A stretch of DNA of 14,721 nucleotides, taken from NCBI GenBank assembly GCA_023336875.1, contig JAMBLH010000017.1:1-14721 (forward strand). The letters run 5' to 3'. The DNA comes from Actinomycetes bacterium. Lineage in GTDB: Bacteria > Actinomycetota > Acidimicrobiia > Spongiisociales > UBA5794. Below are positions 1 through 6,633 of the stretch, one piece after another (position 1 is the stretch's first letter; each line of letters begins with the position of its first letter). The notes beneath the pieces are model-generated. The model saw nothing but the letters and a program-made list of their open reading frames with translations, did not search any database and was not told the origin of the DNA. Made by a program: the position numbers and the translations under genes.

Positions 1-605
1 GCAGTGGTGTAGATCTCTGTGACAAGTCCAGGCACAGCGTCCTTCTTGATTCTGAACGCAGGGATCCAGAACGAATGAATCACGTCCAACGATGTGATCT
101 TGAAGAGGATCCGTGTGTCTGCTGGCAGCACGAGTTCCTTCGCACCGACGACAACGAGGTCCTCGTCGACGTAGGAGTAGTCCCAACTCCACTGTTTCGC
201 GGTGACCTCGATTGTCATGTCCTCGCTGGTATCTGCGGCCAGGGCATCGAGGCCTGTGAACCCGGGGTTGATGATCACATACACAGAAAGCCCTGCAGTG
301 ATGAGTACCCATATCGCGATGAATAGCCGGTTGCTTCGCACCGGTGCCGATTCTTCTTCGTCATCGGGAGCGGCTCTGAAGCGAACCACGGAGTATCCGA
401 GGACAACGAGGACAAAGGTTGTAACCGGCGTGGCAAGGTACATGAGCAGAGTGAACGCATCATCGGAGATTTCGGCGTTGGTCGAGGCACCGATCGGTTG
501 GAGGTTCGCTGTTGCGATCCACCAGAGAGCAACCGCGGTCACGGCGGCCCACAGCACCGCGACGATGATGAGATCCATTCTGTTGTTCAGTCGGTTGCTC
601 GCCAT
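1..605 (-). CDS. ctaC: Cytochrome c oxidase subunit II, N-terminal part (runs off window)
   Basis: Subunit II of an aa3-type haem-copper oxidase, which takes electrons from cytochrome c at its CuA centre outside the membrane and passes them to subunit I. The 201 visible residues start at the ATG at 605. There is an N-terminal hydrophobic stretch (about 12-32, signal or extra membrane segment), then the two canonical membrane helices (about 52-74 and 93-113). The family's aromatic electron-entry patch follows (KQWSWDYSY, about 137-145), then the signature DVIHSFWIPAF with the first CuA histidine at residue 177, and KKDAVPGL. The remaining CuA ligands lie beyond the window. No good Shine-Dalgarno sequence precedes the ATG, but no other in-frame start is plausible. 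The gene lies 89 bases downstream of a cytochrome c gene on the same strand. A palindrome at 641-659 overlaps a possible -10 box. The family call is very secure; coxB is an equivalent symbol. Confidence 0.95.
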   Translation of the reverse strand, partial: MASNRLNNRMDLIIVAVLWAAVTAVALWWIATANLQPIGASTNAEISDDAFTLLMYLATPVTTFVLVVLGYSVVRFRAAPDDEEESAPVRSNRLFIAIWVLITAGLSVYVIINPGFTGLDALAADTSEDMTIEVTAKQWSWDYSYVDEDLVVVGAKELVLPADTRILFKITSLDVIHSFWIPAFRIKKDAVPGLVTEIYTT

Positions 606-640
606 CGAGTCGAGTACATAGTCAGTTGGTCGCAGGATGT

Positions 641-659
641 CTACTACAAATTGTAGGAG
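641..659. promoter_or_regulatory. Palindromic operator candidate before cytochrome oxidase subunit II
   Basis: CTACAA-A-TTGTAG (644-656) is a perfect dyad with 6-base arms. It extends to CT at 641-642 and AG at 658-659, with one mismatch in between. The core TACA-aat-TGTA recalls BlaI/MecI/CopY repressor sites (TACA-nn-TGTA), although the spacer here is three bases. Read on the minus strand, TACAAT (650-655) is a good -10 box about 45 bases upstream of the oxidase ATG, so a bound repressor would block transcription. The dyad is seen directly; the regulator is inferred. Confidence 0.45.
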
Positions 660-694
660 TAAACAATGAGTTGACTAGTCGGTAAATGGTCAAT

Positions 695-1126
695 CTATCG
701 CGGAGGGTAGGCCTCGAAGCCCTCGATGCGTTGGGTCTCGCGCACGAATGTAACGATTCGGTCCATATCTCCTTGGGAAAGACCCACGACAGGCGCCATA
801 TCGCCGAAATCCCAGTGGTGGGCGGGTACGCCGTTTCGAATTGCGCTGATGTAGGCCTCGTTGGGGTGATGTCCTGGTTGGTACACGACTGAAAGTTGGG
901 AGGGCCCGACTGCTGTTCCCGTGAGATTGGAGCCGTGGCATGCCGCGCAGTTCGCCCGGTAGAGATCGCCACCCTCAGCGACGAGGACTGGGTCCTGTAC
1001 CGGGATGTCGAATTCGTTCTGACCAGTCATGGGGTCGCGGGGTGACGAATTACCACCCAGAGCTACAATGCTCACCACTGCAAGGACGACCGCCGCAATG
1101 GCTATCGACACCATGGGTTTCTTCAT
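695..1126 (-). CDS. Membrane-anchored mono-haem cytochrome c
   Basis: Small class I cytochrome c of 143 residues, probably an electron donor to the oxidase encoded just downstream. An N-terminal hydrophobic anchor or signal peptide (about 6-24) is followed by the haem attachment motif CAACH (Cys60, Cys63, His64). The sixth ligand is very likely Met110 in GDMAP, with the usual RNGVPAHHW stretch before it. The ATG at 1126 (protein begins MKKPMVSI) is chosen because it puts the hydrophobic anchor at the N terminus. The frame stays open upstream to 1312, but that extension looks non-coding and would run across the CsoR-like operator. A weak GGGATG lies upstream of the start. The gene is divergent from the copper ATPase and shares its promoter region. 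A role as a separate electron carrier for another enzyme cannot be excluded. Confidence 0.9.
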   Translation of the reverse strand: MKKPMVSIAIAAVVLAVVSIVALGGNSSPRDPMTGQNEFDIPVQDPVLVAEGGDLYRANCAACHGSNLTGTAVGPSQLSVVYQPGHHPNEAYISAIRNGVPAHHWDFGDMAPVVGLSQGDMDRIVTFVRETQRIEGFEAYPPR

Positions 1127-1184
1127 GTCCACATCCCGTCGAGGGTGAAGCGATATGCTGGTCTCTGAGTCAGCTGTCGGTCTA

Positions 1185-1208
1185 TATACTACGTGACGTC
1201 GTAGAGTA
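1185..1208. promoter_or_regulatory. ACTAC/GTAG dyad in the cytochrome c - copper ATPase divergent promoter
   Basis: CTACG (1189-1193) and CGTAG (1200-1204) form an inverted repeat around tgacgt, with flanking ATA/TAT at 1184-1186 and 1207-1209. On the plus strand TATACT (1185-1190) could serve as a -10 box, and on the minus strand TAGTAT (1186-1191) could serve the cytochrome gene. The layout TACTAC-spacer-GTAG-AGTA is shared with the palindrome at 641-661, with a longer spacer here. Binding by a BlaI/CopY-type repressor is an inference only. Confidence 0.35.
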
Positions 1209-1235
1209 TCCCTACCCCTTAGGGGGTGGGGTATA
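1206..1235. promoter_or_regulatory. CsoR-type copper-responsive operator
   Basis: The left arm GTATCCCTACCCC (1206-1218), the centre TTAG (1219-1222) and the right arm GGGGTGGGGTATA (1223-1235) make a GC-rich pseudo-palindrome. It has the architecture I recall for the Mycobacterium tuberculosis CsoR operator (GTAGCCCACCCC, four bases, GGGGTGGGATAC). CsoR binds such sites when copper-free and releases them on binding Cu(I). The site lies between the divergent cytochrome c and CopB-type ATPase genes, 43 bases before the ATPase start, which is where a copper-efflux operator belongs. No csoR gene is in the window, so the regulator would be encoded elsewhere. Confidence 0.75.
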
Positions 1236-1265
1236 GCAGTGCTTTCCCAATCGACGTCACTGACA

Positions 1266-1271
1266 GAGGAG
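1266..1271 (+). promoter_or_regulatory. Ribosome binding site fixing the ATPase start
   Basis: GAGGAG lies six bases before the GTG at 1278. It favours that codon over the in-frame GTG at 1239, which overlaps the operator flank and has no such site. Confidence 0.65.
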
Positions 1272-1277
1272 CGAACC

Positions 1278-3464
1278 GTGCCCGGCGTGGAAATGGACGT
1301 GATACAGGACACAGGCAGTTGCGCGTGTTGCCGGCTGTGTCAGCTCAGTGACACCGGTGAGACCACACACGTTGGACACGCCGGCGGCGGAGTGCTGATG
1401 ACCGGCGCTGACGAGGATCACGGTGGACACCACGGAGATCCTCAGGTTGATGGTGAACATGACGACCATGCAGGGCACGGTGCTGATCACTCGGGTCATG
1501 AGGAGATGTTCCGGAAACGGTTCTGGGTCTCCACAGCCCTGAGTTTCCCTGTGCTGTTTTGGAGTGAGACGATCCAGGCGTGGTTCGGGTACACGGCGCC
1601 AGAGTTCCTCGGGTCGTTCCTCATCGTGCCGGTATTGGCAACGTTCATCTTCGTGTACGGCGGTTTTCCTTTCCTCTCGCTTGCCGTTTTCGAGTTGAAG
1701 AAGCGGAGTCCGGGGATGATGACCCTCATCTCCCTGGCAATCACGGTCGCGTACGGATTTTCGATGCTCACGCTCATTGTCCCGACCATTGGAGATGACT
1801 TCTTCTGGGAGCTGGTGACTCTGATCGACATAATGTTGCTGGGCCACTGGATGGAGATGCGTAGTGTCCGACAGGCCTCGGGCTCGCTCGGAGCGCTGGC
1901 CAAGCTCATGCCTGACACGGCGGACGTTGAGGGACCAAACGGAGTGGTCACAACGATCCCGGTTGGTGACCTGATGACGGAGCAGATAGTCCTGATTCGC
2001 CCTGGTGCGAGCGTGCCAGCCGACGGCGTCGTGACTGATGGAGAATCGGACTTCGACGAGGCCCTCATCACGGGAGAGTCACGTCCGGTCAAGAAACTTA
2101 TGGGAGAGACCGTCATCGGTGGCACGATCAACAGCGGCTCTGGTGCTGTTCGCGCTCGCGTCACTGCGACAGGAGACGACACCGCATTGTCAGGGATCAT
2201 GCTGCTCGTCGCCGAAGCCGAAGCGAGTAAGTCACCAACTCAGCTCCTCGCAGACAGGGCGGCCTCGCTTCTGTTCTATATGGCGGTTGGTGCTGCAGTG
2301 CTCACCGCTGTTATCTGGACAGTGATATACGGCGGATTCGATGAAAGAATGATTGCTCGCGTCGTCACCGTACTTGTGATCGCGTGTCCCCACGCACTCG
2401 GTCTTGCGATCCCTCTCGTGGTCTCGAATACGACAGGAATCGCTGCAGAGAACGGAATTCTGATCCGTAAGAGGGAAGCGATCGACACGGCTCGCAACCT
2501 CGATGTCATCGTCTTTGACAAAACAGGAACGCTCACCACAGGACAGATGGGTGTTGCCGACATCGCGACCATTGACGGAGTTTCGAAGGAGAGCGCCCTT
2601 GCTCTTGCCGCGGCTGTTGAGGGCGACTCTGAACATCCAATGGCAAGAGCGATTCGAGATTCAGCCGTTGCTCGTGAGATCGCTGTGCCGGAGCCTGAGG
2701 GATTCGAAGCGTTGAAAGGCCGCGGGGTACGAGCAAGCGTTGATGGCTCCGTTATCTCCGTTGGTGGCCCACGACTCGTTGAGAGCATGGACGTCGTTCT
2801 GCCCGGAGCGCTGGCTGCTCTCGCCGACAGTGCTGGAGCCCGTGGCGAGTCAGTGGTATACGTCATCGAATCAGATTCGCCGATAGCGGCCATTGCAATA
2901 TCTGACCTGGTGCGAACCGAGAGCGACGAAGCAATCAAGGCTCTCAAGGGGCGCGGAGTCAGTGTTGGAATGATGACAGGAGATAGCGACGACGTTGCAC
3001 GGGCTGTGGCGGATGAGCTGGACCTTGACATCGTGCTGTCCCAGGTACTCCCTGCAGACAAGGATGCTCATGTCTCTCGGCTTCAGGAGAATGGAGACAA
3101 CGTGGGCATGGTCGGTGACGGTGTGAACGATGCACCGGCGCTGGTTCGTGCCGATATCGGGATTGCCATAGGCAGCGGCACTGATGTGGCGGTGCAATCG
3201 GCGGATCTGGTGCTTGTCAGCGACGATCCCAGAGGGGTTGTGAAGATCCTTCGACTTTCGGCTGCGAGCTATCGAAAGCAGCTTCAGAACATCTGGTGGG
3301 GAGCTGGCTACAACATCGTGATGATCCCTCTTGCCGCAGGCATCCTTGTCCCCTGGGGCTTCGATATGCCACCAGCGGTCGGTGCGCTCTTCATGTCGCT
3401 GAGCACGATCATTGTTGCCGTGAACGCCCAGATGCTACGCCGGGTGAACCTCGACGTGGACTAA
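1278..3464 (+). CDS. copB: Copper-translocating P1B-type ATPase, CopB (CPH) class
   Basis: ATP-driven copper exporter of the inner membrane, 728 residues. Key motifs are all present: TGES in the actuator domain (265-268), the metal-binding membrane motif Cys-Pro-His (370-372, within ACPHALG), the phosphorylation site DKTGTLT (Asp414), the nucleotide-binding His-Pro (453-454) and GDGVNDAP (613-620). CPH together with an N terminus rich in histidine (ten His between 31 and 74) and without an HMA domain marks the P1B-3/CopB class. The last membrane segment carries the conserved MSLSTIIVAVNAQ. Unusually, a cysteine cluster CxCCxxC (15, 17, 18, 21) precedes the His-rich stretch. The GTG start at 1278 is set by GAGGAG. 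An internal ATG at 1398 (residue 41) with GGCGGAG before it would drop the cysteines but keep most histidines. Transcription is probably under the CsoR-like site upstream. Preference for Cu(I) or Cu(II) cannot be read from the sequence. Confidence 0.95.
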   Translation: MPGVEMDVIQDTGSCACCRLCQLSDTGETTHVGHAGGGVLMTGADEDHGGHHGDPQVDGEHDDHAGHGADHSGHEEMFRKRFWVSTALSFPVLFWSETIQAWFGYTAPEFLGSFLIVPVLATFIFVYGGFPFLSLAVFELKKRSPGMMTLISLAITVAYGFSMLTLIVPTIGDDFFWELVTLIDIMLLGHWMEMRSVRQASGSLGALAKLMPDTADVEGPNGVVTTIPVGDLMTEQIVLIRPGASVPADGVVTDGESDFDEALITGESRPVKKLMGETVIGGTINSGSGAVRARVTATGDDTALSGIMLLVAEAEASKSPTQLLADRAASLLFYMAVGAAVLTAVIWTVIYGGFDERMIARVVTVLVIACPHALGLAIPLVVSNTTGIAAENGILIRKREAIDTARNLDVIVFDKTGTLTTGQMGVADIATIDGVSKESALALAAAVEGDSEHPMARAIRDSAVAREIAVPEPEGFEALKGRGVRASVDGSVISVGGPRLVESMDVVLPGALAALADSAGARGESVVYVIESDSPIAAIAISDLVRTESDEAIKALKGRGVSVGMMTGDSDDVARAVADELDLDIVLSQVLPADKDAHVSRLQENGDNVGMVGDGVNDAPALVRADIGIAIGSGTDVAVQSADLVLVSDDPRGVVKILRLSAASYRKQLQNIWWGAGYNIVMIPLAAGILVPWGFDMPPAVGALFMSLSTIIVAVNAQMLRRVNLDVD

Positions 3465-3535
3465 GGCATCGGGCGAAATGGAATACGACCGTCCAACTGA
3501 TCGTTGTTGGACTCAACCTCCGTGTGGGGCTCTAC

Positions 3536-3541
3536 GAGGAG
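3536..3541 (+). promoter_or_regulatory. Ribosome binding site deciding a TTG start
   Basis: GAGGAG is seven bases before the TTG at 3549, which opens a reading frame beginning M-A-K-K-K. The in-frame TTG codons at 3504 and 3507 lack such a site. Confidence 0.65.
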
Positions 3542-3548
3542 AGACGAT

Positions 3549-4178
3549 TTGGCCAAAAAGAAGCAAACGACCGCGAAACCGGTCGACAAGGACAAGCAGG
3601 CGGAAAAGCGCGCGCGCCGTGAGGAGCGTAAAGCTGCAGAGGCCAGTGCAAAACAGGCCGCGAACCGAAAGCGCAAGACACGGATCGGTCTCTACATTCT
3701 TGGTGCGGTTGTCGTTGTTGGAGCGATCGGGTTCGTTATCGTTGACAAGGCGACGCTCGAAGAACTTCCCGGAGTATCCAAGCAGGCGTATGAGGGCAGG
3801 GCACATGCCGCGCCGGGAGAATCCGTTGCCTATGCCACCGCAACGCCGACGAGCGGGAGACACGCGGCGAGTTCGCCGCGATGCGGTGTCTACACCCAGC
3901 AGATGCCAGCAGAATTCGTCGTGCACTCCCTCGAGCACGGCGCAGTGGTGATCTGGTATCAGCCGTCCCTTGAAGGCGAGGAGATATCGGGTCTGCAGGC
4001 CATCGTGAATCGGTTCGATGACCGAGTCATACTGTCCCCAAATGCCGCGTTGACAGAACCGGTCATTGCGACGAGCTGGAATCGTCTCAAGGCGTATGAC
4101 GGAGCCGACGCAGAGCTTGAACAGTTCATCGAGACATATCGAGCCCGGGGCCCAGAGAACTTCCGCTGCGCGTATTGA
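3549..4178 (+). CDS. DUF3105 family membrane-anchored protein
   Basis: 209 residues from a TTG start. A very basic, Lys/Arg/Ala-rich cytoplasmic tail (1-45, probably helical or coiled coil) leads into one membrane helix (about 46-65) and an external DUF3105 domain. Family hallmarks are PTSGxH (100-105), GVY (113-115), the strongly conserved VVHSLEHGAVVIWYQP (124-139, His126 and His130) and the C-terminal cysteine (Cys207). Cys112 and Cys207 could form a disulphide. The biochemical function of DUF3105 is unknown to me. The conserved histidines and the position 84 bases after a copper exporter make metal binding a reasonable guess, but only that. It precedes a methyltransferase gene by 13 bases, so the two are probably co-transcribed. 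Confidence 0.85.
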   Translation: MAKKKQTTAKPVDKDKQAEKRARREERKAAEASAKQAANRKRKTRIGLYILGAVVVVGAIGFVIVDKATLEELPGVSKQAYEGRAHAAPGESVAYATATPTSGRHAASSPRCGVYTQQMPAEFVVHSLEHGAVVIWYQPSLEGEEISGLQAIVNRFDDRVILSPNAALTEPVIATSWNRLKAYDGADAELEQFIETYRARGPENFRCAY

Positions 4179-4191
4179 GCGCAAGCCAGCA

Positions 4192-4833
4192 ATGAACGCC
4201 GAAGAAGGCAACGGAGCGGCGGAGCAGGCAAAGGTCACTCGCCGCTACAACCGCATGGCGCGTATCTATGACCTGTACGACGCACCCATGGAACTGATGG
4301 GTACAACGAAGCGACGCGGCGATCTGATCCAAGATGCAAACGGAATCGTGCTTGAGGTTGGCGTCGGCACTGGCAAGAATCTTCGTCACTACCCATCAGG
4401 CGTCGAGGTCACCGGCGTCGATGTGTCCTCCGAGATGCTGCGGCGAGCGAAGGATCGCCTGGCAGCGCTACCCCTGGATGCGCAGCTGCTCGAGGGCGAT
4501 GCGCAAGATCTCCCTTTCAGTGATGACTCGTTCGATACTGCCGTGGGCACCTGCGTGTTCTGCTCGGTTGCAGATCCGGTGCAGGGTCTCCGCGAGTTGG
4601 GGCGTGTGGTGCGCCCGAACGGACGGATATTGCTGCTCGAGCACGTCAGACCAACGAACAGGTTCCTCGGTTGGTTCGCAGATGTCGTAAGCGTATTCAC
4701 GAGACGAATATTCGGATTCCGAACGAACAGGCAAACCGAGGCAAACGTGGCTGAGTCGGGCCTCGAAATACTGGAAGTGACGAGCAACGGCGTCTGGCGG
4801 AAGATCGTCGCCCGTCCTGCGCGAGGCGACTGA
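4192..4833 (+). CDS. Class I SAM-dependent methyltransferase (UbiE/PmtA-like)
   Basis: 213 residues. N-terminal YNRMARIYDLYD (19-30) is typical of UbiE and phospholipid N-methyltransferase relatives. Motif I EVGVGTG (55-61) binds S-adenosylmethionine, Asp77 in TGVDVS contacts the ribose, and GDAQDLPF (102-109) followed by DSFDTAVG completes the Rossmann-fold signature. A late RELGRVVRPNGRILLLEHVR-type block matches Methyltransf_11 proteins. The length fits a single-domain enzyme. The substrate cannot be told; a membrane lipid or quinone is the usual guess for close relatives. The ATG at 4192 has no convincing Shine-Dalgarno site but lies 13 bases after the DUF3105 stop, suggesting translational coupling. 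The frame is open upstream to 4066, but that part overlaps the DUF3105 gene. Confidence 0.88.
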   Translation: MNAEEGNGAAEQAKVTRRYNRMARIYDLYDAPMELMGTTKRRGDLIQDANGIVLEVGVGTGKNLRHYPSGVEVTGVDVSSEMLRRAKDRLAALPLDAQLLEGDAQDLPFSDDSFDTAVGTCVFCSVADPVQGLRELGRVVRPNGRILLLEHVRPTNRFLGWFADVVSVFTRRIFGFRTNRQTEANVAESGLEILEVTSNGVWRKIVARPARGD

Positions 4834-4945
4834 ACTACGACTTCGGCTGTGAGTCTGGTTCGCAGAAATTCCAGAATGCTGAGAACCGGATTGGGATGTT
4901 CGTCGTACTCCTCTTGACAGCGACCAACTTTGGCCGCCCGACTCT

Positions 4946-4952
4946 GGAGGAG
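4946..4952 (+). promoter_or_regulatory. Ribosome binding site deciding a GTG start
   Basis: GGAGGAG lies seven bases before the GTG at 4960, from which a clean lipoprotein signal peptide is read. A TTGACA at 4914-4919 could be a -35 element, but no convincing -10 follows it. Confidence 0.7.
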
Positions 4953-4959
4953 TTACGAA

Positions 4960-6138
4960 GTGAAGAAACGACTAGCGATACTGCTGGTGGCGATCGGCCT
5001 CATTGCCGCGGCCTGCAGCTCAAGTACACAAGACACGACAACGACGAGTGCGGGCGATGCGGGTGCTCCCGCGACCTCGCCTGCTTCGGTATCCGTCGAG
5101 GACCAGATGAGCGATGGCACCACCATCGTTGTGGCGTCGGTGGAGTTGCCCTCTGCGGGATTCATTGCGGTCCATGCGGACAATGGCGGTTCGCCAGGCG
5201 CAGTCATTGGACACTCCGATCTGCTCCCAGCCGGAACATCTGAAGATGTGACGGTGGTGCTCGACACGCCAATTGAAGGCACATCCATCGTATGGCCAAT
5301 GGCACACATCGACATCGATGGTGACGGTGTCTATACGTTTGCTCCGCCGGACGATGCAGTCGATGTCCCCGCCATCAATGCTGACGGAAATGTGGCTGTA
5401 GCCCCGGCCGCTGTGATGCTGCTGCCGTCACGTGCTCCTTCGGCACTTGAGGCAACCGATCAGGAAGGGCTTGGACTCGGTATTGTCGTGGCGTCTGTCA
5501 CGCTCCCAGCCCAGGGCTTCGTTGCTGTCCACGGTGATGCAGATGGTGCGCCAGGACCAGTCATTGGCCACTCCAAGCTGTTGGCAGCTGGCACGACCAC
5601 TGACGTCGAGATCATCTTTGACGAGCCGCTCGAGGCATCTGGAAAGGTGTACCCAATGCTCCACATCGACATGGATGAGGACGGTGAATACACATTCGAG
5701 CCACCCGACAATGCGGTTGACCTTCCCGCACTGTTCGATAGTGGAGACATTGCGGTTGTAGCCATCGACGTGGTTGTTCTGCCGTCGACTGCTCCTTCGG
5801 CACTCGAGGCCGATGAGCAGACGTCAGATGGTGCGACGATCATCGTGAAGATCGCGGACCTTCCTGCCAATGGATTCATTGCGGTCCACGCCGATGCTGA
5901 CGGTTCGCCTGGGCCAGTGATCGGTCACTCCGATCTGCTGCAGGCAGGCGAGAACAAGGACGTCGTCATCACTCTCGATGAAGGGCTCGGCGCCTCAGGA
6001 GTGGTGTGGCCGATGATCCACATCGACATGGATGGTGACGGTGAGTACACCTTCATGCCGCCGGACAACGCGGTTGACGTTCCTGGAATCACTGCAGACG
6101 AAAATGTTGCAGTGATCCCCGTACAGATCAACCTGTAG
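4960..6138 (+). CDS. Secreted lipoprotein with three DUF7282-like repeats
   Basis: 392 residues from a GTG start. The N terminus MKKRLAILLV, a hydrophobic core and a lipobox ending at Cys19 (IAAAC-SSS) indicate a lipoprotein anchored outside the membrane. A Thr/Ser/Ala/Pro linker (20-44) follows. The rest is three copies of a ~119-residue unit. Each copy has GF(I/V)AVH with an acidic loop and GPVIGHS(D/K)LL (GAVIGHS in the first), and later P-M-x-HID-x-D-x-DG-x-Y-TF-x-PPD(N/D)AVD(V/L)P. This matches the DUF7282 domain as I know it from haloarchaeal and actinobacterial surface proteins; function unknown. The repeated D-x-D-x-DG stretch could bind calcium. The protein ends with the third repeat, with no cell-wall sorting signal. 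It lies 120 bases upstream of a cupredoxin lipoprotein with a stem-loop between, which hints at a shared extracytoplasmic role but possibly separate transcription. Confidence 0.85.
   Translation: MKKRLAILLVAIGLIAAACSSSTQDTTTTSAGDAGAPATSPASVSVEDQMSDGTTIVVASVELPSAGFIAVHADNGGSPGAVIGHSDLLPAGTSEDVTVVLDTPIEGTSIVWPMAHIDIDGDGVYTFAPPDDAVDVPAINADGNVAVAPAAVMLLPSRAPSALEATDQEGLGLGIVVASVTLPAQGFVAVHGDADGAPGPVIGHSKLLAAGTTTDVEIIFDEPLEASGKVYPMLHIDMDEDGEYTFEPPDNAVDLPALFDSGDIAVVAIDVVVLPSTAPSALEADEQTSDGATIIVKIADLPANGFIAVHADADGSPGPVIGHSDLLQAGENKDVVITLDEGLGASGVVWPMIHIDMDGDGEYTFMPPDNAVDVPGITADENVAVIPVQINL
5086..6138 (+). repeat. Three tandem in-frame coding repeats of 357 bases
   Basis: The units begin at about 5086, 5443 and 5800, spaced 119 codons apart; the third is slightly shorter because the protein ends. 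Units 1 and 3 are the more alike: TTCATTGCGGTCCA occurs at about 5161 and again at about 5875 in register. Unit 2 has drifted further (GFVAVHGDADG). The pattern fits older internal duplication of one domain rather than recent slippage. Confidence 0.85.
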
Positions 6139-6150
6139 CAACACGTCGCT

Positions 6151-6185
6151 TGGTTCTCGCGGCCTCTCTGGGGCCGCGAGAACCA
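6151..6185 (+). terminator. Strong GC-rich stem-loop after the repeat lipoprotein
   Basis: TGGTTCTCGCGGCC (6151-6164) pairs perfectly with GGCCGCGAGAACCA (6172-6185) over 14 base pairs with a seven-base loop, 13 bases after the lipoprotein stop codon. There is no run of T after it, so it is not a textbook intrinsic terminator. In high-GC actinobacteria T-less stem-loops often sit at gene ends and may stop transcription or protect the 3' end of the message. Confidence 0.7.
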
Positions 6186-6258
6186 GTTCCATGTTCCACA
6201 CACATCCCCTTTCGTATACGGTTCGCACCAAGCGGCCGTGGTCACCCAGGAGAAACAC

Positions 6259-6624
6259 ATGACGAAACGAATCTTGCTTCTCTCCAGCCTTGTCGCTGGG
6301 ATGCTGCTCATCGCTGCATGCTCTTCTTCGTCGACAGGCACTTCCGCAGCTGAGGCATCTGATGTGGGCGCGAACGAGTCGATATCGATAGAGGACTTCG
6401 CCTTCGGCCCCGATGGGATCACCATATCTGTCGGTGACACCATTACCTGGACGAATGACGAGTCTGGAGTCGGTCACACGACGACGTCTGACGATGGTGT
6501 GTGGGATTCCAAGCTACTCAATCCGGGAGACACCTTCGAGCGGACACTCAATGAGACTGGCACCTTCAGCTACTTCTGCTCGATTCATCCGTCGATGACG
6601 GCCTCGATCACGGTCGCTGGATAG
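6259..6624 (+). CDS. Cupredoxin (plastocyanin/amicyanin-like) lipoprotein
   Basis: Type I copper protein of 121 residues, likely a one-electron carrier tethered outside the membrane. The signal peptide ends in a lipobox with Cys21 (LIAACSSS). The four copper ligands are visible: His73 (GVGHTT), then Cys107, His110 and Met113 in YFCSIHPSM, the C-x2-H-x2-M arrangement of amicyanin-like proteins. The family's GDTITWTND lies at about 59-67. The ATG at 6259 has AGGAG six bases upstream. The stop codon overlaps the ribosome binding site of the sigma factor gene, and the start codon follows 9 bases after the stop, so the two are clearly one operon. Possible electron partners are the cytochrome and oxidase at the left of the window. 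No separate copper chaperone gene is seen beside it. Confidence 0.93.
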   Translation: MTKRILLLSSLVAGMLLIAACSSSSTGTSAAEASDVGANESISIEDFAFGPDGITISVGDTITWTNDESGVGHTTTSDDGVWDSKLLNPGDTFERTLNETGTFSYFCSIHPSMTASITVAG

Positions 6625-6633
6625 GAAGGTCCG

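Noticed and set aside
75..621. Plus-strand open frames at the left edge
   Set aside because: They lie opposite the clear cytochrome oxidase subunit II sequence on the minus strand.
2276..3061. Open frame of 261 codons on the minus strand
   Set aside because: It is fully inside the CopB ATPase gene, Ser/Arg/Thr/Ala-rich and without any family signature; an antisense shadow of a conserved gene.
3513..4238. Open frame of 241 codons on the minus strand
   Set aside because: Opposite the DUF3105 gene, whose conserved motifs are on the plus strand; no ribosome binding site or domain seen.
4861..4925. ECF-type promoter (GAACC then CGTCGTA) and TTGACA before the repeat lipoprotein
   Set aside because: Spacing between the two ECF elements is about 13 bases, too short, and the TTGACA has no matching -10; not shared with the cupredoxin upstream region.
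6213..6220. CGTATACG palindrome upstream of the cupredoxin as a sigma-specific -10
   Set aside because: No recognisable -35 at the right distance; an 8-base palindrome alone is weak evidence.
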